Made by a program: the position numbers and the translations under genes. This document shows, piece after piece, positions 25,573 to 34,300 of a stretch of 64,000 nucleotides of DNA (position 1 is its first letter; each line of letters starts with the position of its first letter). The stretch is from Rhizomicrobium palustre (GTDB lineage: Bacteria > Pseudomonadota > Alphaproteobacteria > Micropepsales > Micropepsaceae), in the NCBI RefSeq assembly GCF_011761565.1, contig NZ_JAASRM010000001.1, forward strand, positions 186,139-250,138, given 5' to 3'. The notes beneath the pieces are model-generated. The model ran no database searches. It was not told the origin of the DNA and saw only the letters and a program-made list of their open reading frames with translations.

Positions 25573-26280
25573 CTATTTAAGGCTTACGCCCAGCGGCACC
25601 AAAAACGCCGCTGCGGCGCTTCTCTGCTCCGCCGACCATTCGGCCATCAGGCTTTGGGCGAGCGTCGCCTGGCTTTTCAAGATCACCCCGTCATCCAGGA
25701 TTTTCAGGCCATTGGCCTTGAGCGTCGAGCCGGTGGTGGTGATGTCGACGATGGCTTCCGCGGTGCCCGCAGTGGGAGCACCTTCGGTGGCCCCGGCACT
25801 CGGCACAATGCGGTAATCCGAAATACCGGCGCTGGCGAAATAGCTGCGCGTCAACTGCGTGTACTTCGTCGCGATGCGCAAGCGCTTCTTGTGACGGGTC
25901 GCGTAGGCGGCACAGATGTCATCGAGGTCCGCCATGGTGGAGACATCGATCCAGCTTGCGGGCACGGCAACCACCACATCGGCAAAGCCAAAGCCGAGCG
26001 GCTGCAACAGCGCGATGCGGCGGTCGAGTTCCGGCGCAGCCTCGCGAATAAGGTCTTCGCCCGTAACGCCGAGATGCACATCGCCATTGGCGAGCGATGC
26101 GGCGATTTCGGAGGACGACAACAGCATCACATCGATGCCGGGATGGCCTTCCACGGTCGCGCGATAGCCGCGCGCACCCGCAGTTTGCTTCAAGGCAATG
26201 CCAGCGGTGCCAAGATAGGCATCGAACTGTTCTTTCAAGCGTCCCTTGGAAGGAACGGCAAGAGTCACCATATCTGTCAT
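25573..26280 (-). CDS. hisG: ATP phosphoribosyltransferase, short form
   Basis: A 235-residue catalytic subunit that starts histidine synthesis by joining PRPP and ATP. The short form lacks the C-terminal histidine-binding domain and needs HisZ, which is encoded directly upstream. Visible motifs are [36 protein letters not shown] and the PRPP loop [18 protein letters not shown]. The ATG overlaps the hisZ stop by 4 bases. It is last in the hisS-hisZ-hisG operon. Confidence 0.96.
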   Translation of the reverse strand: MTDMVTLAVPSKGRLKEQFDAYLGTAGIALKQTAGARGYRATVEGHPGIDVMLLSSSEIAASLANGDVHLGVTGEDLIREAAPELDRRIALLQPLGFGFADVVVAVPASWIDVSTMADLDDICAAYATRHKKRLRIATKYTQLTRSYFASAGISDYRIVPSAGATEGAPTAGTAEAIVDITTTGSTLKANGLKILDDGVILKSQATLAQSLMAEWSAEQRSAAAAFLVPLGVSLK

Positions 26281-27410
26281 TGTGCCGCTCTCGCTGCGAT
26301 GAGGCGCTCAGTGCGGATGGCACAGCCCACCGCGGTGGTGCCACGCGGCGCGCCCAGCGTTTCCATGAGCGTATCATAACGCCCGCCACCAGCGACCTCG
26401 CCGCTATGGGTCCAGAATTCGAAGACGAAGCCGGTGTAGTATTCAAGATTGCGCCCGAAATGGGCGACGAAGCGCACGCGGGCAGGATCGATATCCATCG
26501 ACTTCAAGGCATGCAGGCGATCCGCCATAGCCGAAAGCGGCTTCAGCATTTTGACCGCCACAGGCTTGGTCAGGGCCCGCAACCGCTCGAGCGCCTCCTC
26601 GCAAGGCCCACTCACCTTCAAGAATTCACTGATGAGATCGGCGACATCGGCATCAAGGCGCACGCTTTCGCCTTCGCAAGCCTGCAACGTCAGACGCTCA
26701 ATGATTTCATCGCGCGTGCGGCCGCCGAGCGGGGCATCGCCAGCCGCGTCGATCATATTCTCGATGGTGGGCTTCAGCTCCATCAACTTGAGACCCGCGA
26801 GCTTATCCACGGTGCGCTCTGCATCGCTGCCCTCGCCCGCCACCATGCGCGCCAAGAGTTTTTCGAAATAGCCCGTGCGCCAGACATGACGCTTCAGCCG
26901 TCCGCGCCATTGGGCGGGTACATCGAGGGCATCGATCAGGGTGTTGAAGAGGCCGAGATCGCCCACGATCATGGAGAAATTGTTTACACCGCCCGCGCGC
27001 ACCGCCTCGGCGGCAAGGCCCATCATTTCGGCATCGCCCGCGGCACGATCCGGCAAGCCGAGCAACTCAGCGCCCGCTTGCCAAAACTGGCCTGCACCAG
27101 GCTGATGGCGGAAGGCAGGACCGTGATAGCAAAGCCGCGCCGGATAAGGATTTCCGCTCTCCACCTGCCACTTACAGGTCGGGATGGTGAGGTCGGGGCG
27201 CAGACACAACTCCTGGCCCGACGGATCAGTCAGCTCGAAAGTGCGGCGGCGGATATCCTCGCCCGAACGGTCAACGAAAAGGTGCGCGGGCTGAAGGATC
27301 GCAGGCTCGTGCCGCGTATAGCCTTTAGCGCCAAAAACGCCGAGCACCGCATTGGCGACACCATCCAGCGCCGCAATCTCGTCAGGACCATAGGTGGGAA
27401 AGGACGGCAT
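26277..27410 (-). CDS. hisZ: ATP phosphoribosyltransferase regulatory subunit
   Basis: A 377-residue paralogue of histidyl-tRNA synthetase that does not charge tRNA. It forms a hetero-octamer with short HisG and provides histidine feedback. The class II synthetase core is visible ([63 protein letters not shown]), but the anticodon-binding domain of HisRS is absent. It lies immediately after hisS with no gap and overlaps hisG by 4 bases. Confidence 0.94.
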   Translation of the reverse strand: MPSFPTYGPDEIAALDGVANAVLGVFGAKGYTRHEPAILQPAHLFVDRSGEDIRRRTFELTDPSGQELCLRPDLTIPTCKWQVESGNPYPARLCYHGPAFRHQPGAGQFWQAGAELLGLPDRAAGDAEMMGLAAEAVRAGGVNNFSMIVGDLGLFNTLIDALDVPAQWRGRLKRHVWRTGYFEKLLARMVAGEGSDAERTVDKLAGLKLMELKPTIENMIDAAGDAPLGGRTRDEIIERLTLQACEGESVRLDADVADLISEFLKVSGPCEEALERLRALTKPVAVKMLKPLSAMADRLHALKSMDIDPARVRFVAHFGRNLEYYTGFVFEFWTHSGEVAGGGRYDTLMETLGAPRGTTAVGCAIRTERLIAARAAQ

Positions 27411-28886
27411 TTATTGCCCCAGCATGGAAAGCACCTTGGCCACCATGTCTTCGCGTTTGACGGTTTCTTGCGCAGCCCGCGCGCCGACCCATTCGGCCCG
27501 ACTTTCGACCGATTTGGAAAGCTCCGCACCGAGCTTCAGGTCTTTGATGGTGACGACACCTTGAGCGCGTTCGTCATCGCCTTCCATCACCACCAGCGCC
27601 GCGTCGCGCTTATCGGCATATTTGAGCTGGTCTGGGATTTTCTTAGTGCCGACATAGGTCTCCGCACGAATACCCGCGGCGCGCAGTTCTTTGGCGAGGC
27701 GGAAGGAAGAAACCGTATCGCCCATGGCGAGCACGATCACCAGGGGCTTCACCTCGCCCACCAGCCCGCGCGAAGTCAGCGCGGCAAGAAGACGGGAAAC
27801 ACCAATGGAAATGCCGGTAGCCGGAACCTGCTGGCCGGTGAAACGCGCGACGAGATCATCATAACGCCCACCGCCCGCGACCGAACCGAACACGACCTCC
27901 TGGCCGTCTTCGTTTTTCACTTTGAAGGTGAGCTGGGCTTCGAATACCGGGCCGGTGTAATAGTCCAGACCGCGAATGATCGAGGTATCGGGCGCGATCT
28001 GATCTTCGCCATAGCCATTCTCACGGCAGAAACGCACTATCTCGAAAAGCTGATCGATGGCGGCGTTAGCCTTGGCATCTTCGCCAACAATCTCACGCAG
28101 CACGGGGCGGAAGTCGCCCTGCACACCGCCAATTTCCAGGAAACGCAGGATTTTGGCAGCAGCCTCATCCGAAAGTTGCGCGCCCTTGGTGTAGTCGCCG
28201 GATTCGTCCTTGCGACCTTCGCCGAGCAGCGCGTTCACACCATGGACACCCAAACGGTCGAGCTTATCAATCGCCCGCATGGCAATGCCGCGGCGCTCGC
28301 GCTCTTCCACCGGCAGACCGACCGCATCAAGTACGCCATCAAGAATGCCGCGGCTGTTGATCTTCACGACATATTCGCCGCGCTTGAGGCCCAGCGCCTC
28401 CAAGGCATCGCAGACCATCATCAGAAGCTCGGCGTCGGCGGCGGGGGAATTGGACCCCACCGTGTCGGCATCGAACTGGGTGAATTCGCGATAGCGGCCC
28501 GGGCCGGGCTTCTCATTGCGATAGACTAGGCCCGTCTGATAGCGGCGGAAGGGCTTGGGCAGGTTCTGGAAATTCTCGGCGACATAGCGGGCGAGCGGCG
28601 CCGTCAGGTCATAGCGCAGGCTCATCCACTGCTCATCATCGTCCTTGAGCGAGAACACCCCCTCATTGGGACGGTCCACATCGGGGAGGAACTTTCCGAG
28701 GGCGTCGGTATACTCAAAGGTCGGGGTTTCGAGCGGCAGGAAGCCGTAAGACTCGTAAACACCCCGGATGGTCTCGATCAGGCGGCGCTCGGCGGCGATC
28801 TCAGCACCCGACCGGTCACGAAACCCGCGCGGCAGGCGCGCCTTGGGCTTGGACCCTTTCTGAGCAATTTTCTTGTCGGATGCCAT
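27411..28886 (-). CDS. hisS: Histidyl-tRNA synthetase
   Basis: A 491-residue class II synthetase that charges tRNA-His. The class II motifs are present: motif 2 region YQTGLVYRNEKPGPGRYREF, the histidine motif RGLDYYTGPVFEAQ and a C-terminal anticodon domain (VIVLAMGDTVSSFRLAKELR). The motif 2 loop RNEKPGPGRYREFTQ differs from the common RHERPQKGRYRQF form. That agrees with the alphaproteobacterial HisRS type that recognises a tRNA-His without G-1, and the tRNA-His at 32091 is of that kind. ATG at 28886 is preferred over upstream codons in a leader with no family similarity. Confidence 0.95.
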   Translation of the reverse strand: MASDKKIAQKGSKPKARLPRGFRDRSGAEIAAERRLIETIRGVYESYGFLPLETPTFEYTDALGKFLPDVDRPNEGVFSLKDDDEQWMSLRYDLTAPLARYVAENFQNLPKPFRRYQTGLVYRNEKPGPGRYREFTQFDADTVGSNSPAADAELLMMVCDALEALGLKRGEYVVKINSRGILDGVLDAVGLPVEERERRGIAMRAIDKLDRLGVHGVNALLGEGRKDESGDYTKGAQLSDEAAAKILRFLEIGGVQGDFRPVLREIVGEDAKANAAIDQLFEIVRFCRENGYGEDQIAPDTSIIRGLDYYTGPVFEAQLTFKVKNEDGQEVVFGSVAGGGRYDDLVARFTGQQVPATGISIGVSRLLAALTSRGLVGEVKPLVIVLAMGDTVSSFRLAKELRAAGIRAETYVGTKKIPDQLKYADKRDAALVVMEGDDERAQGVVTIKDLKLGAELSKSVESRAEWVGARAAQETVKREDMVAKVLSMLGQ

Positions 28887-29064
28887 GATCTGCTTTCGTA
28901 AAACGCTGCCCAATTCAGTTGGGGGCCTTGTAGCGGGTGGAACCAGGAGCGGCAAGAAAAAGGGCAGAGACAGAACGGCATAGGCCGTCTTGCCCTCCGG
29001 GCAAAAGCCCGACACGGCGATAAAATCCCAAGACGATACACGCTAGGCGGGCGCCAGGTTAAGG

Positions 29065-29081
29065 GCTTGGTTAAACCAAGC
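29065..29081. promoter_or_regulatory. Palindrome upstream of the PAS gene
   Basis: GCTTGGT-TAA-ACCAAGC, a perfect 7-bp inverted repeat 31 bases before the start of the PAS gene. It could be an operator, but no regulator can be named. Confidence 0.35.
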
Positions 29082-29111
29082 GTTTATCATCTTCGGCAAA
29101 GGATTGCCTTC

Positions 29112-29636
29112 ATGCCGGACTACGAAAACTGGGCCACGAGCCCCCGGGCGATCACCTGGGACGAAAGCCTCGCCTTTGAATCCCCCCTGCTGGCGCAAGC
29201 CTACCAGACCTGGGCGGAACTGGGCGCAGGCGCTATCCCAGCCCGCAGCCGGTTCACGCCCCGTGCGGTGAAGGCCTTTGTGGGCCATCTGACCATTTTC
29301 GAAAAGATGGCCGATGGAGGTTATCTCATTCGGCTGATGGGCACACGCATCGCGGCTACTCTCGGCGAGATGCAAGGCAAGCGGCTGGAAGAGGCTCTGC
29401 CCGCCCTCGTCGCCACCCGCTGGTCCACGGCCCTCACGCGCGCACTGGACGAGAAAAAACCGCTCCGCATCGTCACCGTCGTCAGTCTCAACGACCTGCA
29501 TTTCCTGGAGGCGGAGATTTTTATCGCGCCGCTCAGCGATGATGCAGGCGCGCTCAATATGGTGTTCACGACCACGGTGTTCCGCGCCGGGGTCGCCAAA
29601 TCCACTGCCGTCGCCGATCTGGTGGGCCAGAAATAA
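29112..29636 (+). CDS. PAS-domain protein (PAS_5 type)
   Basis: A 174-residue protein made of one PAS-like domain of the alphaproteobacterial type (PF07310-like). It reads LLAQAYQTWAELGAGAIPAR, then AFVGHLTIFEKMADGGYLIRLMGTRIAATLGEMQGKRLEEAL, with a C-terminal FLEAEIFIAPLSDD strand. There is no output domain, so it is a stand-alone sensor or partner subunit. Ligand and partner are unknown. ATG at 29112 is used because residues before it have no PAS similarity, though no strong ribosome site is seen. The next gene, 45 bases downstream, is a ligand-binding LacI-type domain. Confidence 0.8.
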   Translation: MPDYENWATSPRAITWDESLAFESPLLAQAYQTWAELGAGAIPARSRFTPRAVKAFVGHLTIFEKMADGGYLIRLMGTRIAATLGEMQGKRLEEALPALVATRWSTALTRALDEKKPLRIVTVVSLNDLHFLEAEIFIAPLSDDAGALNMVFTTTVFRAGVAKSTAVADLVGQK

Positions 29637-29681
29637 TTACGCCGAACAAACAAGACCAATAAAATTGGTGTGGGAGTAAAC

Positions 29682-30530
29682 ATGGTGCCGCGTAGACATC
29701 TCATCGGATTTTTCTGCGACACCCCGATGGTGGGTTCGGGCTACCTCGCCATGTTGCAGATCGGACTGATGGCTGGTTGCCGCAAATGGGATAGCGCACT
29801 TCTGATCAAATCCTTCGAGTTCGCGGAAAAGGATATTCCCGACCAAGTGCGGCACGTGATCTTGCGCAATCCCCTAGACGGCGTCGTCCTGCCCGAGCCG
29901 ATGTGCGATATGGAAGACGTGCTGGATGTACTTTTTGCAGCGGGCATTCCCGTGGTGCGGATCACACCGCATTCCCCCAACAGCCGCACGCTTGATATTT
30001 GCATCGATAATTTTCAGGCGGGATATGACCTCACGACCTATCTGATTGGGCTTGGGCACAAGCGCATCGGTTTCGTCCGGGGTCCGTCCGATCATCGCGA
30101 CGCACAGGTGCGCTATGACGGCTTCTGTCAGGCAATGGGCGATGCAGGCCTTCCCATTACCGAAGCGTATTGCCCAGCGGGCAATTTCGAATTCAGTTCC
30201 GGCCTGCAATCGGCGGAAAAGCTCTTAAGCCTCGCCGAACCGCCCAGCGCGATATTCGCCTGCAATGACGAGATCGCCGCGGCGGTGTTGGCGGTCTGCC
30301 ATAGCCGCGGCATCAACGTGCCAGAGGACCTTTCGCTGGCGGGCTTCGACGATGCGCCGATTGCCCGCGTGGTCTGGCCACCGCTCACCACCTGTCGCCA
30401 GAAGATGGAACTCACTGGCTACATGGCCGTGGACTTCCTCATCGAGCCGCCTCATAGCGCCGAGATGCGCCGCCGCCCGCAGCAGCATGAGCTGGTTATC
30501 CGCAAATCGACCAGTCGCCCAAAAGGCTGA
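29682..30530 (+). CDS. LacI/periplasmic-binding-fold sensor without HTH domain
   Basis: A 282-residue protein that matches the sugar-binding core of LacI/GalR regulators: HLIGFFCDTPMVGSGYLAML at the start, VVLPEPMCD, LGHKRIGFVRGPSDHRDAQVRYDGF, SAIFACNDEIAAAVLA, LSLAGFDDAPIARVVWPPLTT. The usual 55-60-residue N-terminal helix-turn-helix and hinge are absent. The ATG at 29682 has a good GGGAG site, and only 45 bases separate it from the PAS gene, leaving no room for a head. There is no signal peptide, so it is cytoplasmic. It may act as a ligand-dependent partner protein, or be a decayed regulator. Confidence 0.85.
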   Translation: MVPRRHLIGFFCDTPMVGSGYLAMLQIGLMAGCRKWDSALLIKSFEFAEKDIPDQVRHVILRNPLDGVVLPEPMCDMEDVLDVLFAAGIPVVRITPHSPNSRTLDICIDNFQAGYDLTTYLIGLGHKRIGFVRGPSDHRDAQVRYDGFCQAMGDAGLPITEAYCPAGNFEFSSGLQSAEKLLSLAEPPSAIFACNDEIAAAVLAVCHSRGINVPEDLSLAGFDDAPIARVVWPPLTTCRQKMELTGYMAVDFLIEPPHSAEMRRRPQQHELVIRKSTSRPKG

Positions 30531-30642
30531 CCCGCGATTTCAAAACGTGAAAACAAACCCGCAAAAATCCTCCTAAGAGACTTATAATACTTGATTTTCG
30601 CCTTTCTGGCGGGACCACCACCAAGCACCATGAAGCCTGTGC

Positions 30643-30693
30643 TTGACACACTATATGCCACACAGTATGTGTAGCACAGGATGTGCAACACAG
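30643..30693 (+). promoter_or_regulatory. padR promoter with 14-bp tandem repeats
   Basis: TTGACA at 30643-30648 and TATGTG at 30666-30671 form a possible -35/-10 with a 17-bp spacer. Overlapping it, 14-bp units repeat head to tail: CACACTATATGCCA (30647), CACAGTATGTGTAG (30661), CACAGGATGTGCAA (30675) and a partial CACAG (30689). Such iterons over a promoter are a likely operator for the PadR protein encoded just downstream. Confidence 0.55.
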
Positions 30694-30706
30694 CTTGTTG
30701 GCAGGT

Positions 30707-31045
30707 ATGGGCGAGACAGCATCGATTTTTGAAAATCTCCGCATGGAGCTGCGCCGGGGCAGTTTGATCCTGGCGGTGCTGGGGGCCCTGCAGGCCGAGC
30801 AATACGGCTACACCTTACGCAAAACGCTGGAGGACTGCGGCCTGCCGGTGGACGAAGGCACGCTTTACCCGCTGCTGCGCCGTCTGGAGTCGCAAGGCCT
30901 GCTCGAAAGCCAATGGCGCGAGGAGGACAAGCGCAAGAAGCGCTTCTACCGCCTCAGCACCCAAGGCGCCGAAATCTACACCCGCCTGTTGGCGGAGTGG
31001 AAAGGCATCGGCGAGGCCATCGCCGAACTCAATCGCACCACCTAA
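30707..31045 (+). CDS. PadR family transcriptional regulator
   Basis: A 112-residue winged-helix repressor. The PadR core is ELRRGSLILAVLGALQAEQYGYTLRKTL, then VDEGTLYPLLRRLESQGLLES and the wing RKKRFYRLSTQGAE. There is only a short C-terminal helix, so it is a minimal PadR dimer. In other bacteria this type controls the neighbouring HAAS-domain membrane gene, and the same pair exists here with 31 bases between. A later ATG at 30743 is an alternative start. It is probably autoregulated through the repeats in its promoter. Confidence 0.9.
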   Translation: MGETASIFENLRMELRRGSLILAVLGALQAEQYGYTLRKTLEDCGLPVDEGTLYPLLRRLESQGLLESQWREEDKRKKRFYRLSTQGAEIYTRLLAEWKGIGEAIAELNRTT

Positions 31046-31076
31046 CGATTAATTGGGCAAACTGGGGAATTCGATC

Positions 31077-32021
31077 ATGGAGCTTGTCGACCGCTATATC
31101 GCCGCTGTGAAGTTCTGGCTGCCGTCGGATATTGAAGACGACATCGCCGCCGAACTCGCCGAGGACATCCGCTCGGAAATCGAAGAGGCCGAAGCCGAAA
31201 AGGGGCGGAAACTCACCGATGATGAAATCTCGGCACTCTTGAAGGAGCGCGGTGCGCCCTTGACGGTTGCCCGCCGCTACCTGCCACAAAGAAGTCTGAT
31301 CGGGCCTGAGCTTTTCCCGGTCTACATACTGGTCTTGAAAATCGCGGGCGCGGTGGTTGTCGGCCTTTGGTTGATCGGCAATATCGCCTCAGGCGCGATG
31401 CATGGACGCTGGGGCTCGTTCAATGTCGATTTCAATGGGCTTTTGATGGCCTTCGCGGTGGTGACCATCATCTTCGCCATCATCGAGCGCAATGACGTCT
31501 TGGCGGCTAAGACGAAGGAGTTCAATCCGAAAACCCTGCCGCCGGTGGTCGATAAGAACCGCCTGCGCCGTTCGGATCTAATCGGGGAAATCGCCGGCAA
31601 TCTCGTCTTCGTCTGGCTGTTCTTCGCAGGCTATCTCTCGCGCAGCGAATACTGGCTGTTCAACATGCACATCGTGCTGAGCCCGGAATGGGTGGGCTTT
31701 TGCCAGATATCGCTAGCGCTGGCACTGGCCGAAATTGCCCTAACCGGCTTTCAGCTCTTCCGCCCGAGCTGGAACTGGCCGACCATTCTCTTCCGCCTGC
31801 TTTTCGACCTCGCCAAGACCTTTGTACTGGGCTGGTTCCTTTCCAGCCACGCCATCCGCCTGATCGAGAGCCCTGGCATCAAACCGCATGTCGTCGAGAA
31901 GATCGTCTTCTATTCAGACATGCTGGCTCAATACGCCATCCCGTTCTGCGCCCTCATCGCCTTCGGCATTCTGATAGCCGCCACCGTCCGCTTCGTCCGG
32001 CTGCGCTGGAAGGGGTTTTAG
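31077..32021 (+). CDS. HAAS-domain membrane protein
   Basis: A 314-residue protein. The N-terminal helical HAAS-like domain (about 1-75: LVDRYIAAVKFWLPSDIEDDIAAELAEDIRSEIEEAEAEKGRKL) is found next to PadR-type regulators in many bacteria. It is followed by about six membrane helices. ATG at 31077 is chosen for its GGGGAA site; an upstream TTG at 31053 is less likely. Function is unknown: the family is thought to sense or signal at the membrane together with its regulator. Confidence 0.8.
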   Translation: MELVDRYIAAVKFWLPSDIEDDIAAELAEDIRSEIEEAEAEKGRKLTDDEISALLKERGAPLTVARRYLPQRSLIGPELFPVYILVLKIAGAVVVGLWLIGNIASGAMHGRWGSFNVDFNGLLMAFAVVTIIFAIIERNDVLAAKTKEFNPKTLPPVVDKNRLRRSDLIGEIAGNLVFVWLFFAGYLSRSEYWLFNMHIVLSPEWVGFCQISLALALAEIALTGFQLFRPSWNWPTILFRLLFDLAKTFVLGWFLSSHAIRLIESPGIKPHVVEKIVFYSDMLAQYAIPFCALIAFGILIAATVRFVRLRWKGF

Positions 32022-32090
32022 AGACGCCAATGTCCGCACCGCCTGTCAGTCCAGGGCGGCGGAAGGCCGGATTTTTTAGGGGAAGAAGGG

Positions 32091-32167
32091 TGGTACAGGC
32101 GACTGGGGTTGAACCAGTGACCTCCGGATCCACAATCCGGCGCTCTAACCAACTGAGCTACGCCTGC
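32091..32167 (-). tRNA. tRNA-His (GTG), A73 type without G-1
   Basis: A 77-nt tRNA with anticodon loop TTGTGGA (anticodon GTG) in stem CCGGA/TCCGG. The D-loop has AGCTCAGTTGGTTAGAGC and the T-arm GGTTCAACCC. The acceptor GCAGGCG pairs with CGCCTGT (G1-U72 wobble), then A73 and an encoded CCA. The base before G1 is T, so the G-1:C73 identity pair of most bacteria is absent. This form is known in alphaproteobacteria and pairs with their special HisRS. Confidence 0.95.
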
Positions 32168-32382
32168 ACGCTTCGGGGGGCGGAAACTAGTGAGGCGGGG
32201 GCGCAAAAGCAAGCGCCCAAATACCCAGAATTTGCGGAAAAAACCGCCGCAGGCCACCTCCGCCCCTCCTATCCCCAGCCACATCTCGCCCTTTTGGCCG
32301 AAACCGCCCTGCGGCACCCTGGCGCCGTCACATCAGCCGGTTATGATCCCACCCCATTGGGACGGTTCAGGGGGAGCTTGTC

Positions 32383-34296
32383 ATGAGCAAAATATGGCGC
32401 CGTATTCTCATCGCCGTGGGGGTGCTTGCCGCTCTCGCCGTGCTCGTCCTGGCGATTCCCTTCCTGGTGCCGATGGATGCCTATCGCGGCCAGATCGAGA
32501 CCGCAGGCGCCACTGCCACCGGGCGAACGATGAAGATCGAGGGGCCTGTCCGGCTCACCCTCTATCCCCATCTGGGGCTCAAGGCTCAGCAGGTCACGCT
32601 CGCCAATGTGAAGGGCGGCAAGGCCTCGGTGATGGTGGATGTCGGCGATATCAACCTGTCGCTGCAACTCTGGCCGCTGCTGCATGGCGCCATCGCCCTC
32701 GACAAGATCGTGCTAGTCAAACCGGTGATTGCCCTCGAGGTCGATAACGACGGCAACCCCAATTGGCAGTTCGGCAAAAAGACCGACAAAAGCGAAAAGA
32801 AGGGCACGCTCACCCTGCCCTCGGGCACACGCTTCAACGGTATCGAGATCAGCGATGGCATGGTCACCTATGACAATGCCAAAACCAAAACCCACCGCGC
32901 GGTCGAGCATGTCAATCTCGTGGTCGGCATCACCGAGATCGACCAGCCGGTTTCCTTGACCGGCGATCTTTTCATCGAGACGCGCAAGCTCGGTTTCCAG
33001 GGGCGGCTCGCCACGCTGAAAAGCTTCCTCTCCTCGGGCACCACGAATTTTGCCTTGGCGCTCGACTCCGAGCTTTTGAAAGCTGATTTCAATGGCCAGA
33101 TGCTGCCCGATGGCACCACGGATGGGCGCTTCCAAATGACGAGCCCCTCCTTGCGCGAGCTTTCTGGATGGCTGGGCCAGAAGCTTCCGGCAGGCGGGCT
33201 TGGCGCACTGAACCTCAAGAGCCGGATCATCAATAAGGAAAAGGTCACCCATCTCGAGGCGCTGAAAGTGAGTCTCGACGGGCAGAACATGACCGGCGAC
33301 CTCACCATCGATGCAAGCAACACGGTGCCGGTGTTGGGCGGTACGCTAAATGCAGATCGCTTGAATCTGACGCCCTATCTGGAAGGCGGAAAGACGCGGG
33401 CCGCGCCGCGCCCCAATGAAGCCTGGAGCCGGGAACCAATCAGCTTTGCCTTGTTGAAGGAGTTCAATGGCAAGCTCGCCTTCTCGACGGGGTCGTTGAC
33501 GGCGCAGAGCCTGCACCTCGGCCGTGCCAGCCTCCATCTCACGGTCGATAATGGCTTGGCCAATATCGTGCTGGATCAGGTCTCGCTCTATGGCGGCTCG
33601 GGCCAAGGCGATATGACGATTGATGCGCGCGGAAAGGTGCCGCAATTTTTGAGCCGCAGCACCTTGCACAATGTCGAGCTGCAGCCGCTCTTGAAGGACA
33701 TGCTGCAAGTCGATGCCATCAGCGGCGTCGGCGCCTTGACGCTGGACCTGCGTTTCGCGGGAAGCTCGCCCAACGCGATCCTGCATAGCCTTTCCGGCAA
33801 AGGCAGCCTCTCGGCGCAGAATGGGCGCGTCAAAGGTGTCGATCTCGGGCGTGTCGCCAAGACGGTTTCCATCGTTCTGGGCGGCGATGCGACAGGTGAT
33901 GTCGCCAGCACCGATTTTCATGATCTCGGCGCGAGCTTTGTTCTGGCCCAAGGCGTGATGTCCACTAACGACTTCCGGCTCGCAGGCCCCGTGGTCGAGA
34001 TGACGGGTCACGGCGGCATCGATATCGGCAATAAGACCATCGATTTCCGCGTTAAGCCGGGCGCGCATGTAGCAGGTTATGGGCTCGCGGTGCCCTTCCG
34101 TATCAGCGGAAGCTGGTCCAAACTGCACTACGCACCCGATGTGGGGGCAATTATGGAAGGTGCGTCAGATAGCCTGAAAAATGGGGCTGCGGCGATTGGA
34201 GCACTCTTCGGCGGCGGTCAAAAAAACGGCCAAAAGCCGGAGGACAAGAAGAAAAACACTGGAAACGCGTTGAAAGACCTGTTCGGCATACATTGA
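32383..34296 (+). CDS. AsmA family protein
   Basis: A 637-residue envelope protein with one N-terminal membrane anchor (IWRRILIAVGVLAALAVLVL). The AsmA N-terminal domain (DAYRGQIETAGATATGRTMK, VRLTLYPHLGLKAQQVTLAN) is followed by a long beta-rich repeat region and the AsmA C-terminal part (NGRVKGVDLGRVAKTV, GGIDIGNKTIDFRVKPG, VPFRISGSWSKLHYAPD). AsmA-like proteins are bridge-like lipid carriers or outer membrane assembly factors in the periplasm. A GGGGGAG ribosome site precedes the ATG. The next gene starts 4 bases after the stop. Confidence 0.92.
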   Translation: MSKIWRRILIAVGVLAALAVLVLAIPFLVPMDAYRGQIETAGATATGRTMKIEGPVRLTLYPHLGLKAQQVTLANVKGGKASVMVDVGDINLSLQLWPLLHGAIALDKIVLVKPVIALEVDNDGNPNWQFGKKTDKSEKKGTLTLPSGTRFNGIEISDGMVTYDNAKTKTHRAVEHVNLVVGITEIDQPVSLTGDLFIETRKLGFQGRLATLKSFLSSGTTNFALALDSELLKADFNGQMLPDGTTDGRFQMTSPSLRELSGWLGQKLPAGGLGALNLKSRIINKEKVTHLEALKVSLDGQNMTGDLTIDASNTVPVLGGTLNADRLNLTPYLEGGKTRAAPRPNEAWSREPISFALLKEFNGKLAFSTGSLTAQSLHLGRASLHLTVDNGLANIVLDQVSLYGGSGQGDMTIDARGKVPQFLSRSTLHNVELQPLLKDMLQVDAISGVGALTLDLRFAGSSPNAILHSLSGKGSLSAQNGRVKGVDLGRVAKTVSIVLGGDATGDVASTDFHDLGASFVLAQGVMSTNDFRLAGPVVEMTGHGGIDIGNKTIDFRVKPGAHVAGYGLAVPFRISGSWSKLHYAPDVGAIMEGASDSLKNGAAAIGALFGGGQKNGQKPEDKKKNTGNALKDLFGIH

Positions 34297-34300
34297 GGAC

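Noticed and set aside
26097..28529. Open frame of 810 codons on the plus strand opposite hisZ-hisS
   Set aside because: Shadow of two well-identified genes on the other strand, with no ribosome site and no family motifs.
29059..29074. TTAA-N8-TTAA resembling a CtrA box upstream of the PAS gene
   Set aside because: CtrA sites have a spacing of 7, here it is 8. The match comes from the palindrome at 29065-29081.
29682..30530. Periplasmic sugar-binding protein of an ABC importer
   Set aside because: No signal peptide and no transporter genes nearby. Motifs match the LacI-type effector core.
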